Part shown: positions 1-7,233 of the stretch, in pieces
How the letters are laid out: every line of letters starts with the position of its first letter
Position numbering within the stretch: position 1 is the first letter of the stretch
Assembly (NCBI GenBank): GCA_900313185.1
Contig: OMQI01000178.1
Location: 1 to 12,059, forward strand
Source: an uncultured Rhodospirillaceae bacterium
Lineage (GTDB): Bacteria > Pseudomonadota > Alphaproteobacteria > RF32 > CAG-239
Direction: 5' to 3'
DNA length: 12,059 bases
Notes under the pieces: generated by a model
The model's database searches: none
The model's input: the letters and a program-made list of their open reading frames with translations, nothing else
Told to the model about the DNA's origin: nothing
Position numbers and translations under genes: made by a program

Positions 1-1668
1 AAGCGGGAATAAAATCACATCATGAATAATCGGCTCATCCAATAAAAGCATAACCGTGCGGTCAACCCCCGGAGCGCAACCGGCGTGTGGCGGAGCTCCG
101 AACTTAAATGCGCTTATCATACCGCCGAATTTATTATCTACCACACTGTGATCATAACCGGCAATTTCAAACGCTCTGTACATAATTTCCGGAATATGGT
201 TGCGAACGGCTCCGCTGGCAAGTTCCACACCATTGCACACCAAATCGTACTGATATGCCAAAATATCAAGCGGATTTTGATTATTCAGTGCATCCAGACC
301 GCCTTGCGGCATAGAAAACGGATTATGCGAAAATTCAACTGCGCCGGTTTCTTCGTTTTCTTCATAAAACGGAAAATCGACAATCCAACACAATTTGAAC
401 GAATTTTTATCAAACAAATCCAAGGCTTCACCTAACATATTACGTACAACGCCGGCAAATTTATTAATAACCTTGGTTGCTCCTCCCATAAAGAACACGG
501 CATCTCCTTCTTCCAGAGCAAATAATTTCTTTAATTCATTTAATTTTTCTTCCGAGAAAAACTTGGCAATACCTTTTGCTCCATTTTCAGACAACGCAAC
601 ATAAGCCATTCCGCCCATTCCCTGCTCTTTAGCATATCCGTCAAATTTATCAAAGAACGAGCGTGGTTTATTACCGGCCTTCGGAGCTTTAATAGCCCTT
701 ATTTGCTCGCCGTTTGCCACTTTACCGTCATAAACTCCAAAACCTGAATTCACAAAGAACTCAGTGGCATCTTGAATAACGAGCGGGTTACGCAAATCCG
801 GCTTATCACTGCCGTATTTAATCATCGCATCTCTGAAAGCTATGTGTTCGAAAGGTGCCTGAGAAACCGTCTTACCATTGGCAAATTCATTAAAAATCGT
901 ACCCATTGTATGTTCTATAACTCTAAAAACATCTTCCTGAGTAACAAAAGACATTTCCATATCCAATTGATAAAATTCACCAGGAGAACGATCGGCACGC
1001 GGGTCTTCATCTCTAAAACACGGAGCTATTTGGAAATAACGATCAAATCCCGATACCATTAGCAATTGTTTGAATTGTTGCGGAGCTTGCGGTAATGCAT
1101 AAAAGCGCCCCGGATTCAGGCGTGAAGGCACCAAAAAGTCACGTGCACCTTCCGGTGAAGAAGCTGTCAAAATCGGTGTCTGAAATTCTGTAAATCCCTG
1201 TTCAATCATCAATCTGCGCATTTCGGCAATAACTTTTGAGCGCAACATTATGTTGTTATGGATACGTTCACGACGCAAATCCAAAAAACGATATTTCAGG
1301 CGCAATTCTTCCGGTTCGTTTCCTTCTCCGAAAACCTGTATCGGTAAAACATCGGCTTCGGAATATAGCCTGACTTCGCTTACCTTGATTTCAATATCAC
1401 CGGTAGGCATATTTTTGTTCACGCTTTCACGTGCCACGACTTCTCCGTCAAAGCCGACAACACTTTCCACACGAATATCCTTAATTTTTTCAAACAAATC
1501 CGATGAACTGTCAAACACACATTGGGTGATGCCATAGTGATCACGTAAATCTATAAAACACAAATTTCCTAAATTGCGTTTACGATGTATCCATCCAGCC
1601 AATTTAACGGTTTGTCCTATATTTTCGGCTCTCAGTTCACCGCAAGTATGTGTACGGTATTCGTTCAT
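1..1668 (-). CDS. aspS: Aspartyl-tRNA synthetase, 3' end missing
   Basis: Class II aminoacyl-tRNA synthetase that charges tRNA-Asp with aspartate in the cytoplasm. The frame gives 556 residues and is still open at base 1, so roughly the last 30-45 residues of a normal bacterial AspRS (about 590-600) are missing. Visible in order: an N-terminal OB-fold anticodon-binding domain (about 1-110, with GWIHRKRNLG near 25-34); the catalytic core with motif 2 around residues 218-236 (FRDEDPRADRSPGEFYQLD); the bacterial GAD-type insertion (about 290-430); and motif 3 near 533-542 (PGVDRTVMLL). The ATG at 1668 is preceded by AGAGGAAATA, a good ribosome binding site. Leucine 33 in the RKRNLG segment resembles synthetases that discriminate tRNA-Asp from tRNA-Asn; this is inference from memory. 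It is divergent from rnd. Confidence 0.97.
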   Translation of the reverse strand, partial: MNEYRTHTCGELRAENIGQTVKLAGWIHRKRNLGNLCFIDLRDHYGITQCVFDSSSDLFEKIKDIRVESVVGFDGEVVARESVNKNMPTGDIEIKVSEVRLYSEADVLPIQVFGEGNEPEELRLKYRFLDLRRERIHNNIMLRSKVIAEMRRLMIEQGFTEFQTPILTASSPEGARDFLVPSRLNPGRFYALPQAPQQFKQLLMVSGFDRYFQIAPCFRDEDPRADRSPGEFYQLDMEMSFVTQEDVFRVIEHTMGTIFNEFANGKTVSQAPFEHIAFRDAMIKYGSDKPDLRNPLVIQDATEFFVNSGFGVYDGKVANGEQIRAIKAPKAGNKPRSFFDKFDGYAKEQGMGGMAYVALSENGAKGIAKFFSEEKLNELKKLFALEEGDAVFFMGGATKVINKFAGVVRNMLGEALDLFDKNSFKLCWIVDFPFYEENEETGAVEFSHNPFSMPQGGLDALNNQNPLDILAYQYDLVCNGVELASGAVRNHIPEIMYRAFEIAGYDHSVVDNKFGGMISAFKFGAPPHAGCAPGVDRTVMLLLDEPIIHDVILFPL

Positions 1669-1714
1669 TATTTCCTCTTTTCCATAGTTAAAACTAATCA
1701 TGTTCTAAAGCTAA

Positions 1715-1720
1715 ATTATA
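1715..1720 (-). promoter_or_regulatory. Possible -10 box of aspS
   Basis: Read on the minus strand this is a perfect TATAAT, about 47 bases upstream of the aspS start codon. No good -35 hexamer lies 16-18 bases further upstream (only TTTTAA-like sequence). The surrounding DNA is very AT-rich, so a chance match is quite possible. Confidence 0.35.
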
Positions 1721-1780
1721 ATAAAATCAACCCCAAATTAAAAAAATATTAAGCAATATTTTATATTCTGATAAAAATAT

Positions 1781-1784
1781 GGAG
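1781..1784 (+). promoter_or_regulatory. Ribosome binding site deciding the rnd start
   Basis: GGAG lies 6 bases before the ATG at 1791. It sits inside the first codons of a longer reading that would begin at the in-frame ATG at 1779. That upstream ATG has only A/T-rich sequence before it and no Shine-Dalgarno motif, so 1791 is preferred. Confidence 0.7.
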
Positions 1785-1790
1785 AATAAA

Positions 1791-2945
1791 ATGCAACTTA
1801 TTGACACCGATGAAAAACTGAAAAAATTTTGTAATATTTTGAAAAGACAATCTTTTATAACCGTGGATTCCGAATTTATTCGTGAACATTGTTATTATCC
1901 GAAACTTTGCCTGTTGCAAGTGGCATACGATGGAGACAGCGCCGTAATTGACCCTTTGGCAAATATTGATTTATCGCCTTTTTTTGATATTTTGCAAAAT
2001 CCCGATATAGTTAAAGTTTTTCACTCCGGTCGTCAAGATATTGAAATTTTCTATAATCTTACCGGTAAAACTCCAAAGAATGTATTTGATACTCAAATTG
2101 CCGCAATGGTTTGCGGTTTTTCCGAAAATATCGGTTACGGCAACTTGGTTCACGATATTGTACATATTGATTTGGATAAATCTCAGCGATTAACTGATTG
2201 GAGCTTGCGTCCGCTTGATGAAGCTCAGCTTCAATACGCCGTATGCGATGTGACATATTTGGTTGATTGCTATAAATATTTGTGTGATTATATGCAAAAC
2301 AATCATCGACAAGATTGGATTAATGAAGAAATTAACTGGCTGTGTGATGAAAACGGATATTGTATTAATCCAGATGATGCGTGGATGAGAATTAAACATA
2401 ACGCCCATTCACCGCAATTTTTGTCAGCATTAAAATATTTAGCGGCATGGCGTGAGAGAAGAGCGCAAAAATTTAATACTCCTCGCTCCGGTATTCTTAA
2501 AGATGATGTTCTGCTTAATATCGCCAGTACTTTTCCGAAATCAATCAACGAATTAAAAACAGTTCGCAACTTAAAATCTGACATAATCAACGGACGTCTT
2601 GGAGCCGAAATTATAGAAGTCTTAAAAGAAGCATCACAAAACCCGATGCCAAGTGATATTTGCCGTGCTGACCGTAAGCAACATCCGGGGGTTCCCAATC
2701 ACGAACAAAGTCTGATGGAAATATTGAAATTATTGCTTAAAATCAAATGTCAAGAAGCAGGAGTTATTGCCAAACTTGTAGCCGATGATGAGGATTTGCG
2801 CTACATCATATTAAATCAGCCGCAAAACACTAAAACAATGCAATCATGGCGTTATGAAATATTCGGAAAATATGCCGAACAAATTTGCAAAGGTAAGCTT
2901 TCAATAACTTATAATCCGAAGAAAAAGTGTATTGAAGTTAAATAA
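1791..2945 (+). CDS. rnd: Ribonuclease D
   Basis: 3'-5' exoribonuclease of the DEDDy family that trims the 3' ends of tRNA precursors and other small RNAs. Numbering from the ATG at 1791 (384 residues): exonuclease motif I is VDSEF (D26, E28); motif II is in HSGRQD (D83); motif III is YAVCD (Y149, D153). All metal ligands and the tyrosine of the DEDDy class are present. A helical HRDC-type region follows at about 206-285, then a second weaker C-terminal helical segment, matching the usual layout and length. An in-frame ATG at 1779 would add four residues, but GGAG is correctly spaced only for 1791. It is divergent from aspS and converges on the kinase-fold gene with a 6-base gap. No terminator is visible at that junction. 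Confidence 0.95.
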   Translation: MQLIDTDEKLKKFCNILKRQSFITVDSEFIREHCYYPKLCLLQVAYDGDSAVIDPLANIDLSPFFDILQNPDIVKVFHSGRQDIEIFYNLTGKTPKNVFDTQIAAMVCGFSENIGYGNLVHDIVHIDLDKSQRLTDWSLRPLDEAQLQYAVCDVTYLVDCYKYLCDYMQNNHRQDWINEEINWLCDENGYCINPDDAWMRIKHNAHSPQFLSALKYLAAWRERRAQKFNTPRSGILKDDVLLNIASTFPKSINELKTVRNLKSDIINGRLGAEIIEVLKEASQNPMPSDICRADRKQHPGVPNHEQSLMEILKLLLKIKCQEAGVIAKLVADDEDLRYIILNQPQNTKTMQSWRYEIFGKYAEQICKGKLSITYNPKKKCIEVK

Positions 2946-2951
2946 TAGGCG

Positions 2952-3842
2952 TTATTTCGTTTTTAAAAATTTCTCAATTCTGAAATAGTTGCATAGTCCG
3001 GCTATGCGGCGCAGACTTTTATACAGACTTTTTTTCTTGTTATTTTCCAAATCAAGCCAACGCAACAATGAAAGCAAATAGAATATCTGTATTCCGTAAA
3101 GCCACATTGTAGCCGAATATTTACCGTTAATTTTGTTAACCATAGTATAAATCTTCTTAAACTTTCTCATACTGCCGCACAGAGAAGAAAATCGGCATAT
3201 TTGCATAATATTATGCGCAAAATCTTCTATTTCATAACCATAACGAATGGCATCAAAGTCTATCAAATGAAGTTTGTTATCGTCTGTTATCAGAATGTTA
3301 TTTTGCGAAAAATCCCCGTGTATGACATTATCCGTCGGCGGTAACTTAATAAGATTATTTTTGATTTTGTTCCAAAATAAAAATGCACATAAGCGTTCAC
3401 CTAAAGAAGTTTTAGAGGATATTTTATCATTTATTTCTTTTTTCAAATTTTCCATCATAATTTGCGGACGAATATTATCGCCTGACAATTGTGAACCGAA
3501 AACGCTATGGTAGATATTGCTCAAATTCCGCAACACATCAGCGCTAAGTCGATTATAGCGCAACTTTTCTCCCTCATAAAAAGGCATTGCCACTAATTTA
3601 TATTCGTCAAACTCGTTAATACCCAAAGGATAATTATCTCCCAAACGTTCCAACATAAAAAGCATTCGGTTATAATTTCCGGTATGTTCCAACAACTTCA
3701 ATAAATAAGTCTTATTTTTAGTAAATATCTTGAAATTATATGAACTGCCGCCTTCGTATATTTCGCTCATACCTTCGAAATCAGGAAATAATTTATTTTC
3801 CCTGATAAATTTTTCTAATTTTTCAATATGTGCGAATTTCAT
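2952..3842 (-). CDS. APH/choline-kinase-fold phosphotransferase
   Basis: Small-molecule kinase of the aminoglycoside phosphotransferase/choline kinase superfamily, 296 residues, probably cytoplasmic. The N-lobe has a glycine-rich loop (EGGSSYNFKI, 30-39) and a candidate ATP-binding lysine (K49 in YLLKLL). The C-lobe has the Brenner motif HGDFSQNNILI (175-185) with catalytic D177 and metal-binding N182, then the DFG-equivalent LIDFD (193-197) with D195. The catalytic set is complete, so an active kinase is likely, but the sequence does not reveal the substrate. A choline- or ethanolamine-like small alcohol, an amino sugar or an antibiotic are all open. It starts 14 bases after the pheA stop. 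TAAGGA at the pheA stop could serve as its ribosome binding site, so it is very likely co-transcribed with pheA. Confidence 0.85.
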   Translation of the reverse strand: MKFAHIEKLEKFIRENKLFPDFEGMSEIYEGGSSYNFKIFTKNKTYLLKLLEHTGNYNRMLFMLERLGDNYPLGINEFDEYKLVAMPFYEGEKLRYNRLSADVLRNLSNIYHSVFGSQLSGDNIRPQIMMENLKKEINDKISSKTSLGERLCAFLFWNKIKNNLIKLPPTDNVIHGDFSQNNILITDDNKLHLIDFDAIRYGYEIEDFAHNIMQICRFSSLCGSMRKFKKIYTMVNKINGKYSATMWLYGIQIFYLLSLLRWLDLENNKKKSLYKSLRRIAGLCNYFRIEKFLKTK

Positions 3843-3856
3843 ATATCCAAGTATCC

Positions 3857-4687
3857 TTATTTGCGATATTGGTGAGCCTTATAACACCCTAAAATCTGAT
3901 ATTCTTCAGAGAAAAATTTGAGTTCCGATAAAGCATATTGCAATGCCTTTGAATTAATGTGTTGCTCGACTTCTATGTAAAACTGTGCCGAGAAGAATTT
4001 TCCGTTCAATAAATAACTCTCCAACTTTGATATATTAATGCCGTTGGTTGCAAACCCTCCCAACACTTTATACAAAGCTGCCGGAATATGTTTGGTAACA
4101 AAAACTATTGAGGTTATGAATTTACTGCCGTCATCTTGCGGAATACTCTCATCTTTTTGCATTATCAAAAATCTGGTAGTATTGTTGTCGGCATTTTCTA
4201 TATTAGATGCCAAAATATCCAAGCCATAAACTTGCGCAGCCATTTTAGAGGCAATTGCCGCTTTACTCTTATCCTGTTCCAAAAGTATTTTTTCACAAGA
4301 TTTGGCCGTATCAATTCGTGATACCGCTTTTATGTTATGAGACTTCAGAAAATTGCTGCATTGGGCCAAAGCCTGCGGATGCGAAGCAGCCGAAACAATA
4401 TCTTCCAATTTAGCACCTTTGATTGCCAATAATTGGTGTTCAATTCGCATAAAATATTCACCTGTTATATGTAAACCTGCTTTCGGCAGTAAAAAATGTA
4501 CATCAGATACCCTACCCGCATTGGAATTTTCTACCGGTATAACAGCCTTATCAACAGAACCGTTATTAACCAATTCCATTGCTATTTCAAAAGTATCACA
4601 AGCTACGTACTCCTGATTGGAAAACAGATTCATACAAGCTATATGAGAATATGCTCCTTTAACTCCCTGATACGCAATTTTCAGCAT
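3857..4687 (-). CDS. pheA: Prephenate dehydratase
   Basis: Converts prephenate to phenylpyruvate, the committed step to phenylalanine. It is a monofunctional 276-residue enzyme without a chorismate mutase domain. The bilobed dehydratase domain (about 1-180) begins IAYQGVKGAYSH, contains PVENSNAGRV (51-60), and ends with the catalytic NNTTRF motif (168-173, T171). A regulatory ACT domain follows (about 192-268). Its Phe-binding ESRP motif reads ESYL (223-226), close to the ESYM form I recall from alphaproteobacterial PheA proteins, so a lineage variant rather than damage. The protein ends LGCYKAHQYRK, like the alphaproteobacterial tail LGxYPAxPFR. The ATG at 4687 follows an AAGGGGC motif about 9 bases upstream. 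It is first in a two-gene unit with the kinase-fold gene and has its own promoter. Confidence 0.96.
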   Translation of the reverse strand: MLKIAYQGVKGAYSHIACMNLFSNQEYVACDTFEIAMELVNNGSVDKAVIPVENSNAGRVSDVHFLLPKAGLHITGEYFMRIEHQLLAIKGAKLEDIVSAASHPQALAQCSNFLKSHNIKAVSRIDTAKSCEKILLEQDKSKAAIASKMAAQVYGLDILASNIENADNNTTRFLIMQKDESIPQDDGSKFITSIVFVTKHIPAALYKVLGGFATNGINISKLESYLLNGKFFSAQFYIEVEQHINSKALQYALSELKFFSEEYQILGCYKAHQYRK

Positions 4688-4710
4688 AATTTAAGCCCCT
4701 TTTTTGCCCC

Positions 4711-4738
4711 ATAATAAAGATAATTATTGTTGTGTCAA
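4711..4738 (-). promoter_or_regulatory. Sigma-70 promoter of pheA and the kinase-fold gene
   Basis: On the minus strand a perfect -35 TTGACA (4738-4733) is followed by a 16-base spacer and a -10 TATTAT (4716-4711). Transcription would start near 4704, leaving a leader of only about 17 bases, just enough for the AAGGGGC ribosome binding site. That leaves no room for an attenuator or leader peptide. Confidence 0.8.
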
Positions 4739-4750
4739 GCAAATAACAAT
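4725..4750. repeat. Inverted repeat around the pheA -35 box
   Basis: TATTGTT (4725-4731) and AACAATA (4744-4750) are perfect 7-base inverted arms separated by 12 bases, and the TTGACA -35 element lies between them. The layout suits a repressor operator. It could also be the hairpin base of a weak terminator after the DUF4105-like gene, which stops at 4756 on the same strand. AT-rich arms make chance possible. Confidence 0.4.
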
Positions 4751-4755
4751 ACCTA

Positions 4756-6561
4756 TTAAAACGAATAACGCAATTGTCCCATCAGTTCTTGTCTGTTATG
4801 TCCACCTTCATTATGTGACATATTATACATTACGGCAAATGAAATATCTTTGTTAAAGCTAACGGACGCTTCTGCTTTATAAACCAGACGATTCCCGAAT
4901 TTACGGGTAGCAAAATTTTTTTCAGCGCCGAAATTAGTCTTAAAAATCCCAAAATCATTAAATACTCCGATTTCAGGTGTAGCACCTATCCATTGATTGC
5001 CGGTAATAAAACCTCCGTATTGTCCCTTTGCACTTAAAATTCCATATACCCAGAACCAATCTGATAAAGCATAAGTTTTGCCCATACCGAAAATCATTTC
5101 ACCGACATATCCGTCTAGGTTATTACTCGGATTATATTCACGATGGACATTAAAATCGCTGATATATGACCACGGTGAAAAAATTCTGTCGGCAGGCACA
5201 AAAGAAGCTATTTTTAAACCGGTTAATCGTTGCAATACGGTTTTATGAGTTTGATTATAATAGCGAAGCTGTGCTTCCATAACGCTTATGCCGGCACCTT
5301 TTATCAGGCCCCAATTATCATCGGTAAGTGCTGTATAAGCAGGACGAATATTGATTTGTTCGAAACTTTGATGGTCATACACTCCGCCCCCTAACATTAT
5401 TTGCGCCGAAGCGTGTGATAAACTCGGATCTTGCCCTTTCGGCTTAATTTCTTTTGCTTGAGGCATAGAACTGCGTTTACGCAAAACCGCAAAGCTGTTT
5501 TTACGGTATTCTTTAAGTTCCATATCTCCGGCAGTATAGATATATTGATAATACTGATATTCACTTTCCAATACCAAAGGCTTTTGCTCTTCCGAAAGTT
5601 CCGTCATATCATAATTATGCTCGGTGATACCCTCATAAAAAGCATTATATTGCGCTTCATCCATAGCCTCCAATTGCGCTCTTAGTTTAGTGTATCTGGC
5701 CGGACGATAATTCACACTATCCACCAAATCAGGAACTTCTTTAATGGTTTTCAACGTATCCAATGGAATTGCCCAATAATTATAATCTTTGGTAATATTT
5801 AATTCCGGGCGCACTGCTTCAAGCAATTCCAATATCATATACGAACAATTTTTGCTCAAGAAAAAATATCTTATCAATGCATCTTTCATCTCATAAAGGT
5901 GATTAACAAACATTATTTGTTCTTTATGTGTCAGATTAAGGTGATATTCCCAAATATCTCTATTTTCAATATTATTATATGTATTAATCACATCCCAGTA
6001 AGGACTGATTACATATCCTCCATAATATCCGCCTACCAAACCTTTAAACGCATATACCGGTCCGCTGTCATCACCCGAATTTGCCCCAAAGTTGGAACCG
6101 TGTGCCAACATTTGTGTACCTTTACGAGAAGTATCTATTCTTATTAAGGTATGTCCGAACAAAGAAGCCGGATTACTCATAAACGCATTAGTGAACAAAA
6201 CCGTTATACCGTCAGGTTTTACATCATTCATAAAACTCTGATAATCTTTGCAACCTGTCAAATCACCTTTAACCAGACCTTTTTCTTTCAGCCATTCGAA
6301 ACGTGCCGGAAATTCACATTTAATATCATCGCCTTCGTTAAACAGTTTTATTTCCGTTTCCATTTCACTTTTCGGATTATAGCGTCCGTTCTTATCGGCA
6401 TAAAATTTATCATTGGCAACCAATCCTTTATATCCGCCGAATGTAGAAGATTTATAATGCAGAAGTTTAAGCCATTCTGTACTTTCGGCGTAATTTTCCA
6501 CTGCTCTGGCCGTAAAAGGATAAAGAAAAACAATCAAAATTAAAAAAAATTTTCTCAGCAT
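4756..6561 (-). CDS. DUF4105-like periplasmic domain fused to a probable outer-membrane barrel
   Basis: Exported 601-residue protein of unknown function. A classic signal peptide (MLRK, then a FFLILIVFLYPF core, cleavage after TARA at 20) leads into an N-terminal domain resembling DUF4105 (Lnb-type periplasmic domain): SNPASLFGHTLIRID (129-143) with H137, a glycine-rich stretch (YAFKGLVGGYYGGY, 170-183), and KNCSYMILELLE (237-248) with C239. The His-before-Cys order resembles permuted papain-like enzymes; that reading is inference. The C-terminal half (about 385-601) is rich in alternating aromatic and polar strands and ends GQLRYSF, a terminal-Phe beta-signal typical of outer-membrane barrels. 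An in-frame ATG at 6591 would add ten residues before the signal peptide and has only a weak AAAGA upstream; I prefer 6561, though it also lacks a clear ribosome binding site. It follows the DUF3015-like gene on the same strand. Confidence 0.8.
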   Translation of the reverse strand: MLRKFFLILIVFLYPFTARAVENYAESTEWLKLLHYKSSTFGGYKGLVANDKFYADKNGRYNPKSEMETEIKLFNEGDDIKCEFPARFEWLKEKGLVKGDLTGCKDYQSFMNDVKPDGITVLFTNAFMSNPASLFGHTLIRIDTSRKGTQMLAHGSNFGANSGDDSGPVYAFKGLVGGYYGGYVISPYWDVINTYNNIENRDIWEYHLNLTHKEQIMFVNHLYEMKDALIRYFFLSKNCSYMILELLEAVRPELNITKDYNYWAIPLDTLKTIKEVPDLVDSVNYRPARYTKLRAQLEAMDEAQYNAFYEGITEHNYDMTELSEEQKPLVLESEYQYYQYIYTAGDMELKEYRKNSFAVLRKRSSMPQAKEIKPKGQDPSLSHASAQIMLGGGVYDHQSFEQINIRPAYTALTDDNWGLIKGAGISVMEAQLRYYNQTHKTVLQRLTGLKIASFVPADRIFSPWSYISDFNVHREYNPSNNLDGYVGEMIFGMGKTYALSDWFWVYGILSAKGQYGGFITGNQWIGATPEIGVFNDFGIFKTNFGAEKNFATRKFGNRLVYKAEASVSFNKDISFAVMYNMSHNEGGHNRQELMGQLRYSF

Positions 6562-6598
6562 TATTTTATTTATTACACGAAAACAAGACATTCTTTAA

Positions 6599-6677
6599 GC
6601 AAAGATACCGGCTCAAAGGCCGGTATGACAATATTGTTTTTCTTCACTGCCAAGCCGGACTAAACCGGCATCTTTGC
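6599..6677. repeat. Nested palindromic intergenic element
   Basis: Outer arms GCAAAGATACCGG (6599-6611) and CCGGCATCTTTGC (6665-6677) pair at 12 of 13 positions. Two smaller hairpins sit inside: ATACCGGC-(6 bases)-GCCGGTAT (6605-6626, perfect 8-base stem) and GCCGG-(6 bases)-CCGGC (6654-6669). A TGTCAT flank on the minus strand adjoins the first hairpin. The design resembles dispersed palindromic repeats seen in many alphaproteobacterial genomes. It fills nearly all of the gap between the DUF3015-like and DUF4105-like genes. It has no U-tract on either strand, so it is not a standard terminator, though its transcript could fold strongly and affect mRNA stability. Confidence 0.75.
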
Positions 6678-6686
6678 TGTAAATCA

Positions 6687-7145
6687 TTATGCGTTGGCAA
6701 CTTCCATAACACGCAAAGTTACATCAGCCGCTTCCACATCATCGTTAGGGAAAATGTAAGCAAAATTGCGTTGAACTTCTTTGCCCAACTTATCACTATC
6801 AACATTCATAATGCCGGCCAAAGTTTCAATAGTTTCACCTTTACCTGCAGCGGCATCCATAGCGAATTGTTCCATATTATCTTCCAAGAAAGCCAGCATC
6901 ATTCTGCCGGTACCGCCTGTAATACGGCCGTTAGGATCACACCCGGAAGTACCGAAAGTAACACCGAAAGTATTAGAACCGAAAAGCCCGTTTGTGGTCA
7001 TTGCCAAAGATTGCGGAATAATACCGGATTGACCTCTCCAAGCCATAGACCCCAAACCGCAACCGCCTGTAGAGTCAATAGCTTGTGCATTGCTTGCCAA
7101 ACAAACAATCGAGCAAGCTAAAACTGCGCCTAAAATTTTTTTCAT
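6687..7145 (-). CDS. Small exported DUF3015-like protein
   Basis: A 152-residue protein with a clear signal peptide (MKKILGAVLACSIVCLASNA, likely cleaved after the following QA at 22). The mature part opens with CGLGSMAWRGQSGIIPQSLA (29-48), followed by a TNGLFGSNTFGVTFGTSGCD segment (51-70). This matches my memory of the DUF3015 family, whose function is unknown. Two cysteines in the mature part (C29, C69) could form a disulfide in the periplasm. The rest (82-150) looks helical and acidic. AAGGAG stands about 6 bases before the ATG, an excellent ribosome binding site. It lies 88 bases downstream of era, far enough for its own transcription start, and is followed by the palindromic element and the DUF4105-like gene. 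Confidence 0.85.
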   Translation of the reverse strand: MKKILGAVLACSIVCLASNAQAIDSTGGCGLGSMAWRGQSGIIPQSLAMTTNGLFGSNTFGVTFGTSGCDPNGRITGGTGRMMLAFLEDNMEQFAMDAAAGKGETIETLAGIMNVDSDKLGKEVQRNFAYIFPNDDVEAADVTLRVMEVANA

Positions 7146-7156
7146 TTAAAGTCTCC

Positions 7157-7171
7157 TTAAGTTGAACTTAA
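7157..7171. repeat. Palindrome overlapping the DUF3015-like gene's ribosome binding site
   Basis: TTAAGTT-G-AACTTAA is a perfect 15-base palindrome with a single central base. It abuts the AAGGAG motif upstream of the gene at 7145. A further AAGTTGA/TCAACTT pair in the same leader offers an alternative hairpin. It could be an operator or a translation-control hairpin; no regulator is identifiable. Confidence 0.45.
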
Positions 7172-7233
7172 CGGCTCAACTTTAACACACTTAAATAAAA
7201 AGTATAACAATAGCGGCAACTTTTGCACAGATT

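Noticed and set aside
85..1537. Several plus-strand open frames of 69-116 codons inside aspS
   Set aside because: They lie antisense to a continuous, motif-bearing AspRS frame and have no recognisable domains or ribosome binding sites.
2303..2698. 131-codon minus-strand open frame inside rnd
   Set aside because: Opposite an intact RNase D; no ribosome binding site or domain.
2930..2965. Bidirectional terminator at the rnd/kinase convergence
   Set aside because: The stops are 6 bases apart and I found no GC stem followed by a T-run.
6151..6543. 130-codon plus-strand open frame
   Set aside because: Antisense to the DUF4105-like gene, Phe/Ile-rich and without any domain; a shadow frame of the real gene.
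6599..6677. Rho-independent terminator of the DUF3015-like gene
   Set aside because: The stems are strong, but no T-run follows on either strand; a dispersed palindromic repeat explains the nested structure better.
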